Assembly: GCA_946894095.1 (NCBI GenBank)
Contig: OX335649.1
Span: forward strand, 12,852,001 to 12,916,000
DNA from: Incurvaria masculella
Lineage: Eukaryota > Arthropoda > Insecta > Lepidoptera > Incurvariidae
Reading direction: 5' to 3'
DNA: 64,000 nt
Below are positions 28,155 through 39,309 of this stretch, in pieces. The notes under the pieces are model-generated. The model worked only from the letters and a program-made list of their open reading frames with translations, was not told the DNA's origin and searched no databases. The translations under genes and the position numbers were made by a program. Positions within the stretch are counted from its first letter, which is position 1. Each line of letters starts with the position of its first letter.

Positions 28155-29195
28155 GTACGGTTTTTGGATCGGTCTCGTAGTGCCTGGTTTCCAATGTAGG
28201 TATGGCGAGAACCTTCGTATAAATCACCGAAATGCAAAGTTTTGCAAATCTCGTCTTTTACGAGAAGTACACTATTGGCGCAACTTCTTCTCTTTCGCTC
28301 GAAGTCAGCTTCGATCTTATACCCAGATGTTTTCAAAATTTCGAATTTAACTTTTAAAATTTAAATTGAAAAGGGGGGCTAGCATATATTTGCACATATT
28401 CACAGCAATAATATTGTTGAAAGTGAACATACATTATTTTTATATTCTTGCATTGGCTCAAAACGTGTTTTAGACACATTGAAAAAAAAAAAACGTTTTT
28501 TTGAAAACAATTTAGCGGGATATTGTGGTGATTGAGAACTGTCTGAAAGCCAGCTGAAAAGCCAGCAGAAAGGGCTCCTTTCCGTTTATCTATTCTAATG
28601 ACGGAACCCTACATATTTAAAGCGCATTTGTGGGAACGCAGCGACAGAACAATTATACCGAGGGTGTGTACAATTCGATAGCAATAAATAAGGCATGCGG
28701 GACAAATCTAAAAGTAATTTATCATTTACTACATTATCTTAAATAAATTGAATTAAATACAGTAGAGCTAGACTCCGACTAATACGAAAATGTTTAGGTG
28801 TTTGGAGTGAGTATTGTATCCATGAGATGTGAGTAAAATGTAGGGCGGGGAGTGGAAGTCAGTATAGGTGAACATGATTGAGGCCGAGTATTATTTAAGT
28901 AAAAGCAAGTGTGTAATGAATTAATTCTTAAAAATTACGTGGATTTTCTGACTTACGATAAATGTTTAGGTAAATTTGTTATTTCAGCGATAAAAATGTT
29001 TCAACATTAAATTCAAAGGCTTCGCTTTATAAAATATTCAGGGTATGTTTTAGTTCTCCAACAAGAACTGTGCTGTATTGAGGCCAAGAGTACGTACCTA
29101 CAGGTCCTGGGGACCAGCTTTTGATTTGCCAATATGGCCGCATACGTCGCAATTGCAAAGTGAAGTGGCCTACACGTATCTAAACTAATAATAAA
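28155..29195. other. No gene recognised
   Basis: AT-rich with short frames. Confidence 0.4.
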
Positions 29196-30066
29196 TCTGA
29201 TATGGGTGTTCATAGAGTAAGATGCTTTGTTTTATTAGATACTGCGTTGATAGACTGTATGTATGATACTAACACTAAATTGACGATTTTTAGAAATATT
29301 TTCTGTATGTATGTATATTCCTCCATAACAATGAAACCATTTATCCGAATTAGATGAAACTTGGTCTTGGATGGGTGACCATTCGACCGTTGAGAGAGGC
29401 TGGCCGTGGTTCGGATTCCACGTTAAGCTGTAGGTCCCCTTCCTTACTTACTAGGTGGTAGGGTTTATCATGCCCGGGTTGGTACCATCGCATTGGATGA
29501 ACGATGGTCGAAGCGGCAATGAAAATTGTCCGTGTTTTCCATCCAGTTCAATGTAGCCGTGCAATATAAGGAAGGTCCTGGCATGGCACCTAGTTCACAT
29601 GTGGTGTGTTGGGCTAATACCATGACAGAACTTGTGGTATTAGCCATCTATGTCCAGTCACTTAAAAAAAAAACTTACGCGTTTTTTTAACTACCCGGGA
29701 CATAGGATAGGATAAATAGTATTCAGTTCCGCTTACGCTAAGATGAGGCTGTCATACAAAATGGAACGCTCCGCGCGCCTTGGCGGTAGCGGCAGGGCGG
29801 CGGCTGAAGGGGGGCTTACTTCTTCTAAACCACGCAACAAATTTTTAATACAGTTTAACTAATAGGAAGAGCGATCAACGAGAAAGGTGGTGTATGTAAT
29901 TTTCAAACATTACAAACCTTAAGAGAACAATGAAAATAACTAAGTAATCTAAAATTGCAGGTGTTCAAAAGGCCACCAGAAAATTGTCTTATCTCCTAAG
30001 GTACACTCACAATAACATTTTTAATATATTACAGGTTGATAAAAAAATATAGGTTATTGCGAGAAG
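29196..30066 (+). mobile_element. Helitron-like element, copy 2 (interrupted, no 3' end)
   Basis: The 5' TCTGATATGGGTGTTCATAG follows ATAAA as in copy 1. TTTTTAGAAATATTTTCTG, CCGAATTAGATGAAACTTGG and TTCAGTTCCGCTTACGCTAA are shared. A SINE (29363-29670) splits it. After about 30066 it runs into a tandem array and the CTAG end is not found. Confidence 0.7.
29363..29670 (+). mobile_element. SINE with 5S-rRNA-like head, inside Helitron copy 2
   Basis: The start TTGGATGGGTGACC matches the 3' control region of 5S rRNA. From GTGGTTCGGATTCCA on, the body is the same as in tRNA-headed SINEs (GGTAGGGTTTATCATGCCC, GTCCGTGTTTTCCATCCAG, GGCATGGCACC, GTATTAGCCATC). AAACTT on both sides (29357, 29671) is a likely target duplication. 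Confidence 0.7.
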
Positions 30067-30572
30067 CCATCGAGTTAGGAAGGACTTTCTTAACCCTAAA
30101 TCCTTCTTAACTCGATGGTAGGAGCAATAATGCAAGAAATCGACAAAGAGCGAGTGCGAAATGATACTGTAAAGGAGCCATCAGGTTAGAAATGTATTTC
30201 GTAACTGTAAATCCTTTCTTACTCGATGGTAGAAGCAATAATGCAAGCAATCGTCTAAGAGCGAGTGCGAAATCATGCTGTGAAGGAGCCTAGTTTAGGA
30301 ATGACTTTCCTAACTTTAAATCCTTTCTTACTCGACGGTAGGAGCAATAATGCAAGCAATCGACAAAGAGCGAGTGCGAAATGGTACTGTGAAGGAGTCA
30401 TCAGCTTAGAAATGTCTTTCCTAACTCTAAATCCTTTTTTACTTGATGGTAGGAGCAATAATGCAAGCAATCGACAAAGAGCGAGTGCGAAATGGCGCTG
30501 TGAAGGAGCCATCCGGTTAGGAATGACTTTCTTAACTCTAAATCATTCCGAACTTGATGGTAGGAGCCAGGC
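30067..30572 (+). repeat. Minisatellite, 111-bp unit, about 4.6 copies
   Basis: The unit (TTAGGAATGACTTTCTTAAC ... GGAGCAATAATGCAAGCAAT ... GAGCGAGTGCGAAATG) recurs with starts at 30075, 30186, 30295, 30406 and 30517. Because the period is a multiple of three, frames stay open on both strands across the array (for example 30265-30576 +). I regard these as by-products. Confidence 0.9.
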
Positions 30573-31104
30573 ATAATTAAAAGTGACGGGTGGTGTAACT
30601 AACGATCACCCAACAATGTGTGTGCGCTCGTGTTAAGTTTTTATTCACGGCTTGTGCAACTGGAAATAAAAATATTGTGGATATATTAAAAACATATAAA
30701 GACCTTGCCTATAGCGCAAAGTGCATAGTGGGCACGTCTATACCATACCACCAATGTCCACGTTACGATTATCTGTAACTAAATACGTATTACAATTACG
30801 CAATAAAAATGACAGTGCCATATCACGCGCAATAAAAAAAAGTTTGGATGACGCTGAAATCTTTCCAAGCCGGCTCCAGATTAGGTCAAGGTGATGCGAG
30901 ATCAAGTTGCAATTAATTACAACACTAATTTTAATTATTGCAGATAACAGAATTCTGGGAGTTATCTTGAAATTTTCACGAGGCACAGTCGGATGTTACG
31001 CAATGAGGTCGGAGGCGTGCGACCTCGCTCGAATGAAGAATCTATCTCCAAGAGTAGAGTAGGCTCCCACGCGTATACTTCAGCTAGCGCGGATGTATTT
31101 AAGG
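30573..31104. other. No gene recognised
   Basis: Flank of the minisatellite and of a hAT-type element; no frame or repeat identified. Confidence 0.4.
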
Positions 31105-31872
31105 CAGGGTTTCTTAACCTGGAGTCCATGGACCCATTGGGGTCCGTGGCATCAGTGTTGGGGGTCCGTGGCATAAGTGCTGAGGGTCCATGTTTGATAT
31201 GATGACAATATATACAGCGGGTCATTGATTAAAACAATTATATACCTATACTTTTGCTATGTTAATAAATGTAAAGTAGTTTTTCACAATGCCTTGTTCT
31301 CTTTCCCTTCAGAAGGGGGGTTCGTAGTAATTTTGAAATCTCACATGACTCCAGAAGCCTTATTCTGCTAATTGATAACTGCGCGAGTTATGTTTGTGTT
31401 TTCTCAAAACCGCATGTTTCGCGCGAAATGGTATTCTACTAGCGCAGTTTGCAAAACGCATGCGCAAACTCGTAACGCGCTCTCATGTTCTCGTGGGCCG
31501 TGTGTTTTGCCGAATACTTGCGGTTTTGAGAATTCTATTTGTCAAATTCGGAGCATCGCATCGCGCCGAACTTCGAATATCACTTTTCTACATTACGTTG
31601 GCATATCGCTGTCTCTTTCTTTTCGTATGTCATATTTGAATGAGAAAATAACTGTCATAATCGTGACAGGTTATTTTACCCTGTAGGCGGCGCAGAAGAC
31701 AAACCACTCCATAGACAATAACAAAATGCGTGTGTGAATTAGTTGAATACCGATTTTTGGAAACCGCACTCGAAACTTAGCGTGTTATGTTTGACGGAAA
31801 CATAACTTATACGGAATGGTTTGAAATTGGACAAATAGCAGAATCGGGCTTCAGAAAGGTTAAGAAACCCTG
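31105..31872. mobile_element. Non-autonomous hAT-type element with 8-bp target duplication
   Basis: Termini CAGGGTTTCTTAACCT and AGGTTAAGAAACCCTG are perfect inverted repeats. ATTTAAGG is duplicated on both sides (31097-31104 and 31873-31880). The 8-bp duplication and CAGGG ends are hAT hallmarks. The 768-bp interior has an additional inverted pair (TTCTCAAAACCGCA at 31403 and TTGCGGTTTTGAGAA at 31518) and no transposase. Confidence 0.85.
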
Positions 31873-31876
31873 ATTT

Positions 31877-32870
31877 AAGGGGACATTTGACCCTAGAGCA
31901 ACCGTATCCGATAAGCAATCGTTTAATATTTTAATAGGCACTTTTATGCAAAAAATATTATCGGAAAAACTTGGCATGCAATCATTTTATGATTTAGGTC
32001 ATTATAAAAGATGGTCCTTGCCATTAAAAATTAAGCTGATTTGAAAAATGTTGATGCACGTTTACTCCCACAACATAAGTGAACATGAGGGTATATAATT
32101 TTAATTTAATTACATTGACTAATCGATTGACACTAGCTACTGAGGAATTCGCGTTTGATTTGCATAGAATCGCTCATGTTTTAAATAATTTTAATGAATA
32201 TATAGCCAAAATAGAAAATATGTCCAAGCGGGAAACTTGATAATCCATAAGTGAAATAATAACATTTTAAAAAATACTCGTATCGCTTTTGTTGTAGGTG
32301 TTAATGCGGATCAAAGTTTTCCAAATCAAATAAATGCTTGAATTGTAATAGCAAGGACCAACTTTAAATAGTCTAAATCAAAAAATGGTTCAATGTAAAG
32401 TTTTTCCGGTAACCATGTTGGTAGAGCAGTTCTTACTAAGAAAACTAAAAAACCGGCCAAGTGCGAGTCGGACTCGCACACGAAGGGTTCCGTACCATAG
32501 TTATTATTATTATTATTATTAAGCCATGTTTCGCACAAGTACCATAGGCCCCCCCTTTAAATTTTATTATTATTTTCATTATACCTATTTATTCTTATAT
32601 CGGCAAAATAAATGATTAAATAAATTAGTCTGTGAAAATTTCAGCAGCCTGATGACTTTTCACAGAGTGACATATTACGGTTCATGTGATACAGACCTGT
32701 GACAGACGGACGGACGGACAGCGGAGGCTTAGTAATAGGGTTCCGTTGGCACCGTTTGGGTACGGAACCCTAAAAAAAGAAACATACAGACGAATTGATA
32801 ACCTCCTCCTTTTTTGAAGTCGGATAAAAATAGAAAAATAATGGCTTATCGGATACTAGACCTATGCCGC
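31877..32870. mobile_element. Inverted-repeat element with GATAAGC termini, carrying REP copy 5
   Basis: The left end GGGGACATTTGACCCTAGAG...CGTATCCGATAAGC is matched inverted by GGCTTATCGGATACTAGACC near 32847. Internal blocks (CCATTAAAAATTAAGC, ACTCCCACAACATAAG, GAATCGCTCATG) recur at 53820-53905 and 55620-55700. The same terminus occurs at 55902-55945 and weakly at 47330-47370. Confidence 0.55.
32446..32779 (+). repeat. REP-like repeat, copy 5, with a TTA microsatellite
   Basis: Starts AAACCGGCCAAGTGCGAGTC and ends GGGTACGGAACCCTAAAAA. A (TTA)n run at 32501-32520 and a duplicated GTCTGTGAAA/TTTTCACAGA segment are private to this copy. Confidence 0.85.
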
Positions 32871-32956
32871 CTTAGGCACTAGGGCGAGTCAACTCGTAGC
32901 GCTACGCGAAGTTGTACCTCGAAGGTATAGACCGGGATAGATACGGTTTGAGAAGC

Positions 32957-33790
32957 CATTAAATCCGAAATGAATTTTTTTTTCTCAGAAATATATAATT
33001 TCATGTTCATATGCTTACATTAAGTTTGCAACATTTAGCGGGGCCCGGAAGATAGAAAAAAAAATTAAAATGTATAAAAAAATATATATCTCCTAAACAA
33101 ATATTTAGAAACGGTATTAAAAAAATGTATATGTTAAGTCTTTTAAGGCGTAATAACTGTGAATTTGCAACAATTTTGTAATTACGGAAATGTAGTTAAA
33201 AAATGTTTTTACTAAAAAAAATCTATGCCGCGAACCTAACTTGCTATTGCTATATTTCTTTCTAGAATATGTAAAAGAAAATTAAATTCTATAAAAACTA
33301 TACAACGAACGATTTTATACGTATTTCGAATTTTTTGTTTAGCTTTTGTTTGAATGTAAAAATAATGAATGAAAAAAAATGTGCTTCTAATATTTGCAAC
33401 ATTTTACAAATTTCACAGAATATAGAGTTTGCGGTCAGTTTCCAATTTCAGAAAATAAAATAGAATTTTCATTATTTGCTTTGCAGATATTATGAAAATA
33501 GTACAAAAAAATATATTTACACAGTTCCGTAAATGAATGAAATGAAATGAAAATGAAATGAATTGAAGAAATTGTTGCAAATTCACAGTAATATTACACT
33601 TAAAATTAGCCAACATAAAACATTTTTAAATAACATTTCTAAATATTTGTTCAGGAGATATCATTTTTTAAACATATTTCATATTTTATTTCTATCTTCC
33701 GGACCCCCCAAAATGTTGCAAACTTAATGTACACACGTCCATATGAAATACTACGTTTATGAGAAAAAAAATTGCATTTCGGATTTAATG
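32957..33790. mobile_element. Large foldback element, arms of several hundred bp
   Basis: The ends CATTAAATCCGAAATG and CATTTCGGATTTAATG are perfect. Inner matches stay in register: TTAAGTTTGCAACATTT/AAATGTTGCAAACTTAA, CTCCTAAACAAATATTTAG/CTAAATATTTGTTCAGGAG, GTGAATTTGCAACAATTT/AAATTGTTGCAAATTCAC-like. Nearly the whole 834 bp folds into one hairpin. No protein is encoded. Confidence 0.8.
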
Positions 33791-34069
33791 TTTTTCTAAG
33801 TGCTGATTTAAGGCTAAAGTTCCTGGAGTAGTAAGGAAGTTGCCTTAGGAAGTCCAAGTGGAACTTCAGACTGATAGGTAATTGCTCGTTAGTATTTTTT
33901 AGATTGCATTAATTAGATCAAAGAAAGAAATATTTCTCATTAAACCTTTAAAAGTAATATGATCGCTTGACAGCATCAATTGATTAACGCTAATTGATCA
34001 TAATTACAACAACGAATTGCAACCTTTATAAATAATAACAAAATATGATAATGAATCGCATGGTCGAAC

Positions 34070-34560
34070 CACTAATAACCACGATAGCGGCAATTAACTT
34101 AAAACTGGGTGTTTTTCATCCAGTTCAATGTAGCCGAGCAATGTAAAGAAGGTCCTGGCATGACACCTAGTTTCAATATGGTGTGTAAGACTAATATCAT
34201 GACTTTTGTATACACTGTCTTTCTCTTTCCGAGTTCGATAAGTGCATTTCGTCACGAATGCGAGCTGCTCCAAGGTTCGGAATCCATGTTCGATAAGTGC
34301 ATTTCGTCACGAATGCGAGCTGCTCCAAGGTTCGGAATCCATGTAAAACTGTAGGTCCCCTTCCCCTACTAGGTGGTACGGTTTAAGCCCGACCGGGTTG
34401 TTACCATCGCATTGGATGAAAAGATGGTCAAAGCGGCAATGAAAAGTTGTCCGTGTTTTCCATCCAGTTCAATGTAGTCGGGAATGTGGCGTATTGGGCT
34501 CATACTCGGGCTAATATCATAACGGTAGTTGTGTGGTATTAGCCATTCATGTCAGGTCGC
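34070..34560 (+). mobile_element. SINE cluster: partial copy followed by a fuller copy
   Basis: A first fragment (TTTTTCATCCAGTTCAATGT, GGTCCTGGCATGACACC) is followed at 34226 by a longer copy with a 55-bp internal tandem duplication. It ends GTGTGGTATTAGCCATTC. Head boxes are missing. Confidence 0.7.
34234..34343 (+). repeat. Perfect 55-bp tandem duplication inside a SINE
   Basis: TTCGATAAGTGCATTTCGTC ... GGTTCGGAATCCATG is present twice head to tail (34234-34288, 34289-34343) with no difference. Confidence 0.95.
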
Positions 34561-34727
34561 ATAAAAAAAAGCTATCCATGTCCATTAAAAAAAAAACCAG
34601 GCAAGCACATGATACAATCATTGTACTTCCATAAAAAGACAATGGTGATGTAATACGGATGTACAATTAGACGAGATGATAAAGAACACTGAAAATCATG
34701 ATTTATATAATTATATATTATATATTT

Positions 34728-35262
34728 TTGCACCTGAATAATTTAGATCATAATTCCTATTAATTTTGGAATAAGATGTTATTTCGGTAGTCAAGAGTTT
34801 GCTCTTCACCAATGTATATATGTATATAATTATGTTCTTTGTGAACAGTAGTAATCGATCAATCTCTGTAAACTATGTTTGAAAAATGTTACGGCTTTTC
34901 ACGCGATAGGAAGAGACATTCTCCAACTTTTCGAGCTAATCATTCAGCCCGTTGTCAAGGAGGCATCCGCCACGTTTGTACGAAGCAGACGACTGGACTC
35001 GGAGAACGTCTCTTTCTGCCGCGTGAAAAGCCGTAACATTTTTCAAATATGTCTAACGACCGCGGTAATCTCAAAAGTATCACTGTAAACTAGTTTGTAA
35101 GTATGAATGAAAAATAATAATAACACAATGACAAACCTGGCAAAGTTTCTTGTCAGCTCTTCTTCACCAGAAGTAATCGAATCGACAGAAAACAATGACG
35201 AATCCGAGTGTGTAATATACATGTAATGGAGGAAATAAAGAAACTAAAACTGAAACTATAAT
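34728..35262 (+). mobile_element. LINE-like 3' end, copy 1, with nested MITE
   Basis: Matches 49745-50075: ACCTGAATAATTTAGATCAT, AGTAGTAATCGATCAATC, AAACTAGTTTGTAAGTAT, then AATAAAGAAACTAAAACTGA. Both copies keep a short frame ending ...DESECVIY[M/I] before a stop. The TGAAAC-rich end recalls the simple-repeat tails of some LINEs. Confidence 0.55.
34878..35052. mobile_element. MITE with CGCGTGAAAAGCCGTAACAT ends, nested in the LINE tail
   Basis: The left TTTGAAAAATGTTACGGC-TTTTCACGCG and right inverse are identical over 28 bp and similar for about 17 more. TATG occurs just outside both ends. The equivalent uninterrupted sequence is visible at 49895-49925. Confidence 0.8.
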
Positions 35263-38200
35263 ATTGGATCCTGTTCTCTTTCCAGCTATGCTCTGCGCCT
35301 GCTCCACACCACTCCTGAGGGTTAGAAGGTTTATTTATTCGCAGGTAAATCCGTTAATGGCATGCACATATTATCATTTCAAGAGATTAGAATTTAGTTA
35401 TGCACTTTAGAAAAAAAAATGATGAGCTTTGTAAACTGAGTAAGCCATTAACATAATACACATTTTACATATTTTAAAATAATTATTTATAAAATAAACT
35501 TCTGTGAAAAACATTATGGCATCCAGATGACGATTAGCAAGAAGACGAAGACACAGTGGTGGCGGCCACTGTACCCACTGTCCAGCATGCTATCCATCAT
35601 CAACACTTACATACATCATCTCACAGATTCAAAATGTCATTTCACACGTCATTTATAGATAAAATAAAATAAAGAGATACAGATATGTATTTGCGAACTT
35701 CATCAGACTCACTACCCGATGACGCTTTAGTCGACGAGAGAGATAGGTATGTAAAATAGGTAGCCTTATTAAGTTCGCAAATATATAAATGTAATACGAC
35801 GATGAAAATAGAGAAAATGTTATAAAAGATGATGCAGAAGAAGAAAAAATCAAGGAATATAATATGAATTAATTTAACAGGAACATTCGTATTGGACATC
35901 TAAAGATAAAACATACCATTACTGGACTATTTTAATAATCAAGGAACAAGTGTGTTGATTAAAGGTGTCGATTTATTTTGAAAAATAGTTTAAAAATAAA
36001 ACACATCAAAATATCGTCGGAATTTTTCTGTTTAATCAGAAAAACGCAATGCGACTCGTGAGCCAATTCTTGGGAGAGGAGTAAAAGGAACAGTATTTCA
36101 AAGAAGTTGGGTAATAGGACGTAGGGACTTTGCAGCAACCATGTTTTATTTTTGTAGAACGTACTATAATAATTATGGTGTCGTCAAATCTAGGCAATAG
36201 TACCGATTGACGTTTAAGATGGTATGACGCGAAAGGCTGGGACGACATGACTATTTATGTGCTTGTTTGTATACTACCATTAAAGCAATTTTCGGTTTAC
36301 AAGTGTAACCTTTTTAGTAGTTAATAACGCAAACTTTAAACATTTCATTATTATCAGACCAATAAATAAAAATGTTTTATTATGAGTTATAAATTTCCGA
36401 GCGGAGGTTTTTTCAAGTAATAAAAACAATACATTTCCATTACGATGAACAAAGCTATTTCTAAGCAAACGTTTTGTGTGTATTTAATTCAGTTTAGATT
36501 CAGATAAAGTTGGAGACAGTGCCGCAACATTGCGTTATTTCATAGCACCTGCTTGCTACAAACGCTGATGATCTCTTAGCACCCCATTAAGATCGCTACG
36601 CTTTCGCGTCTCGGTCGACGCACATCGCTACGCGCTTCAGTCCTTCACCCTCAGACTAAATATACCCCATTGGTGTCTTTAATTCCCATGTGCAACGTTC
36701 TGTGGTTGTAGCTGATCTAAGTTTCCTCTTTCCAAAATAACAACCCACCGATCCTCTAGATCTTTTTCCCCCTACCCTATCGAGGTTTTTCACTCTAAGT
36801 ACAACCTGGGGTCCTTCAAACATGGTGTGTAGGTGCCTAATAGGCATGAAAAGTCCGAAAGCCCCTGGGCGACGTCGGGCACCTTTCTTGGCGAGGTCAA
36901 GGCGTGCGCCCGGTACGAGCTTGAATTAGCTGAATACTTAAAAAGTAACTAACCCCTGGTCTGGTCATTTCTGCGACCCTCCAGGGTCTGCGCACTGTGC
37001 CCGGGCACCGCTGGCACCGTCCTAGTTGCGGTCTATCGGCCATGAAAACAGCTATGAATTCGGGCAGACTGTTCGCATACGGGAAAACGCCCAAGTCTTC
37101 CTCTATGCAGTTTGGTCACATATGACAAAGCCAGTTACAGCAAGTGACCGCTTATGAGGCCTTTATTATTGAGCAAAAACCGAGGCAAAAACGAAAGCAG
37201 CAAGCGTCTTCCACGCACGCCGCAGACTGCAACCTCGCAGCGATGCACTAACCGTCACTCGTGCAGGCTGCTATCGCGAGGCGATAAGCCGGTGGCAAGA
37301 CTATTAATACAATAAAATAAAGGTCACTCCGTGAGAAGTTGCGGTCTGCACTCGTTTATCTCGGCCACTCGCGTCGCTGTTCCAAGCTCTAGCATGCGGC
37401 CACGTGTAGACAATTTTCTTCGCAATTGCACATCTCGATAATTTGAAACGATTTGGGTCACCACTCGTTTTGTTGGTACAGTTATGAGTTATGACCTATT
37501 TAGGAAGGTTATTACCATTTAGGCATGTATACCTATGCCATGTTGCCAGGCTATAGTAGAATGAAGTTTTTCTGAGATTGGTTAATCCACGAAATGTATC
37601 AGAAGCGATAAACACATTATTTTGAGCCAATCTTCACATTATTATGATTGAACCTGAAATTACTTTTATTTCACAGAAACTGTACCTATTGAGGTGTTCT
37701 TAAGTTGTAGCGGCAAAATGTATAATAAATGCAATCCAGACGAAGTTGTTATACTTTGCACAGAAACTATAGTACCTAATATACAATATAAATAAATACT
37801 ACTTAATAAATATAAAAAATGTATACTTATTATACCAGCAATCCAGACGTAGTTGTTATACTTTACTCCTGAACAAAAAAACTCAATACAATAAAAAACT
37901 CCGTACTCAAGAACAGTTTTTTTACGATATATGGAAATTTTAATGTTATTTGTCAACACTGTATACTTCCCTAATACAATGAAAAGAATTCCGAAGAGGT
38001 CAGTGTGCGTTTCAGTTGCCCGTACAGCCCGTAGGCGAAGTGAAGGGGAAATTACTTTCCAAGGGCGTCACCTAGACATTCCCTCCTTCGGCCATGGCAG
38101 CGGCCGTCACCTCACCACTTTCCCGCCCCTGCTGTCGCCGCATGTTAGGGCGGGCAGGCTACGCGGGCGCGATGTGTTTCTGCGGCCCGCTTGCGAATTC

Positions 38201-38392
38201 ATTCATAATATGTTATTAATTTTACTTTTTACTACCCTGAATATTCTTTTTATTATTCCGCGTATAAGTAAAAATAAAAAAAAGAGATTATTAAAAAAAC
38301 TAAATGATAATGAAAAGTATAATTGTACTGAATATTATTCAGAGCGAATTAAACTAGTTTTTTAGTCTATAAACTTAGTTTTTTATGCATCC
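35263..38392. other. Long stretch without a recognised gene
   Basis: Short frames only. A diverged copy of the CCACCGATCCTC/GGGCGACGTCGGGCACC dispersed repeat (minus orientation) is at 36700-36905. A CpG-rich patch at about 38030-38200 shows no convincing frame. An inverted pair of TATTTGCGAACTT and AAGTTCGCAAATA is at 35688 and 35769. Confidence 0.4.
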
Positions 38393-38830
38393 TGACATGG
38401 ATAGCTTATACCACACAACCACCGTCATGATATTAGCTCAGTCCTGAAATAATTAGGTGCCATGTCAGGACCTTCTTTTTGTGAGCAGTCTACACTTAAC
38501 TGGATGAAAAACCGGCCAAGTGCGAGTCGGACTCGCACATGAAGGGTTCCGTACCATCAACAATAAAAATCACGTTTTTTGTATGGGGCCCGCCTTTAAT
38601 TTTTATAATCTTTTTATTTTACCTAGTTGTTATTATAGCGGCAAAATAAATACACAGTCTGTGAAAATTTCAGCTACCTACCTATTACGGACGGACGGAC
38701 GGACATCGGAGGCTTAGTAATAGGGTTCCGTTTGCACCCTTTGGGTACGGAACCCTAAAAACACGGAAAATTCCGCTTCATTGCCGCTTCAATCATACTT
38801 TCATCCAATGCGGTGGTTCTAACTACTATC
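38393..38830 (-). mobile_element. SINE split by REP copy 6
   Basis: 38393-38508 and 38763-38830 together give the reverse complement of the SINE body. The break falls inside the CCGTGTTTTCATCCAG block, in an A-run. Confidence 0.75.
38509..38762 (+). repeat. REP-like repeat, copy 6, inserted in a SINE
   Basis: AAACCGGCCAAGTGCGAGTC ... GGGTACGGAACCCTAAAAA. The usual CAGCCCTGTGACAG block before the ACGG run is deleted. Confidence 0.85.
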
Positions 38831-38851
38831 GCCTAGTAGTGGAAGAAGTGC

Positions 38852-39004
38852 GGAGTGTACAGCGCTGGTTAAAAATACGCGTCGCTTTTGGTGACAAGTA
38901 TTGAAGGAATCTGAAGTTGACTCCATACGTTAGTACATACCATAGTCCATACCAAAGGGGCGTATTACATGCTGATTTATTTTTAACCAGCCGTTGTGCA
39001 CTCC
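38852..39004. mobile_element. 153-bp MITE, GGAGTGTACAGCGCTGGTTA termini
   Basis: GGAGTGTACAGCGCTGGTTAAAAATA-like left end and the inverse TATTTTTAACCAGCCGTTGTGCACTCC at the right match with few differences. The interior contains another short inverted pair around TACCATAG. Confidence 0.7.
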
Positions 39005-39061
39005 GAGCTAAGAATACTATATTCGTCATGTCCGTCCATATGTCACCTCCCTCTGAGTCAG

Positions 39062-39309
39062 TTTTTAGGGTTCCGTACCCAAAGGGTGAAAACAGAACCT
39101 TATTACTAAGCCTCCGCTGTCCGCCCGTCCGTCCGACCGTCCGTCTGTCACAGGGCTGTATCTCATGAACCGTAATAGGTAGGCAGCTAAAAATGTCATA
39201 GAGTGTGCATTTATTTTATGGGTAAAATGAAAAAATAATAAAAATTAAATTTTGTAAGATGGTACGGACCCTTCGTGTGCGAGTCGAACTCGCACTTGGC
39301 TGGCTTTTT
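39062..39309 (-). repeat. REP-like repeat, copy 7
   Basis: Reverse complement of the family: TTTTTAGGGTTCCGTACCCA ... GTGCGAGTCGAACTCGCACT TGGCTGG. It faces copy 6, 300 bp away. Confidence 0.85.

Noticed and set aside
29363..29402. 5S rRNA gene
   Set aside because: Only about 15-20 bases resemble the 5S control region, and they are fused to a SINE body.
30067..30572. CRISPR-like direct repeats
   Set aside because: Units are contiguous 111-bp repeats without unique spacers, in a eukaryotic genome.
30265..30576. 103-codon + frame and matching minus frame
   Set aside because: Follow from a 111-bp repeat unit without stops; both strands are open for the same reason, so not evidence of a protein.
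37931..38365. 144-codon + frame
   Set aside because: Begins in AT-rich sequence, crosses a CpG patch and ends in poly-Lys from A-runs; no domain or conservation signal.
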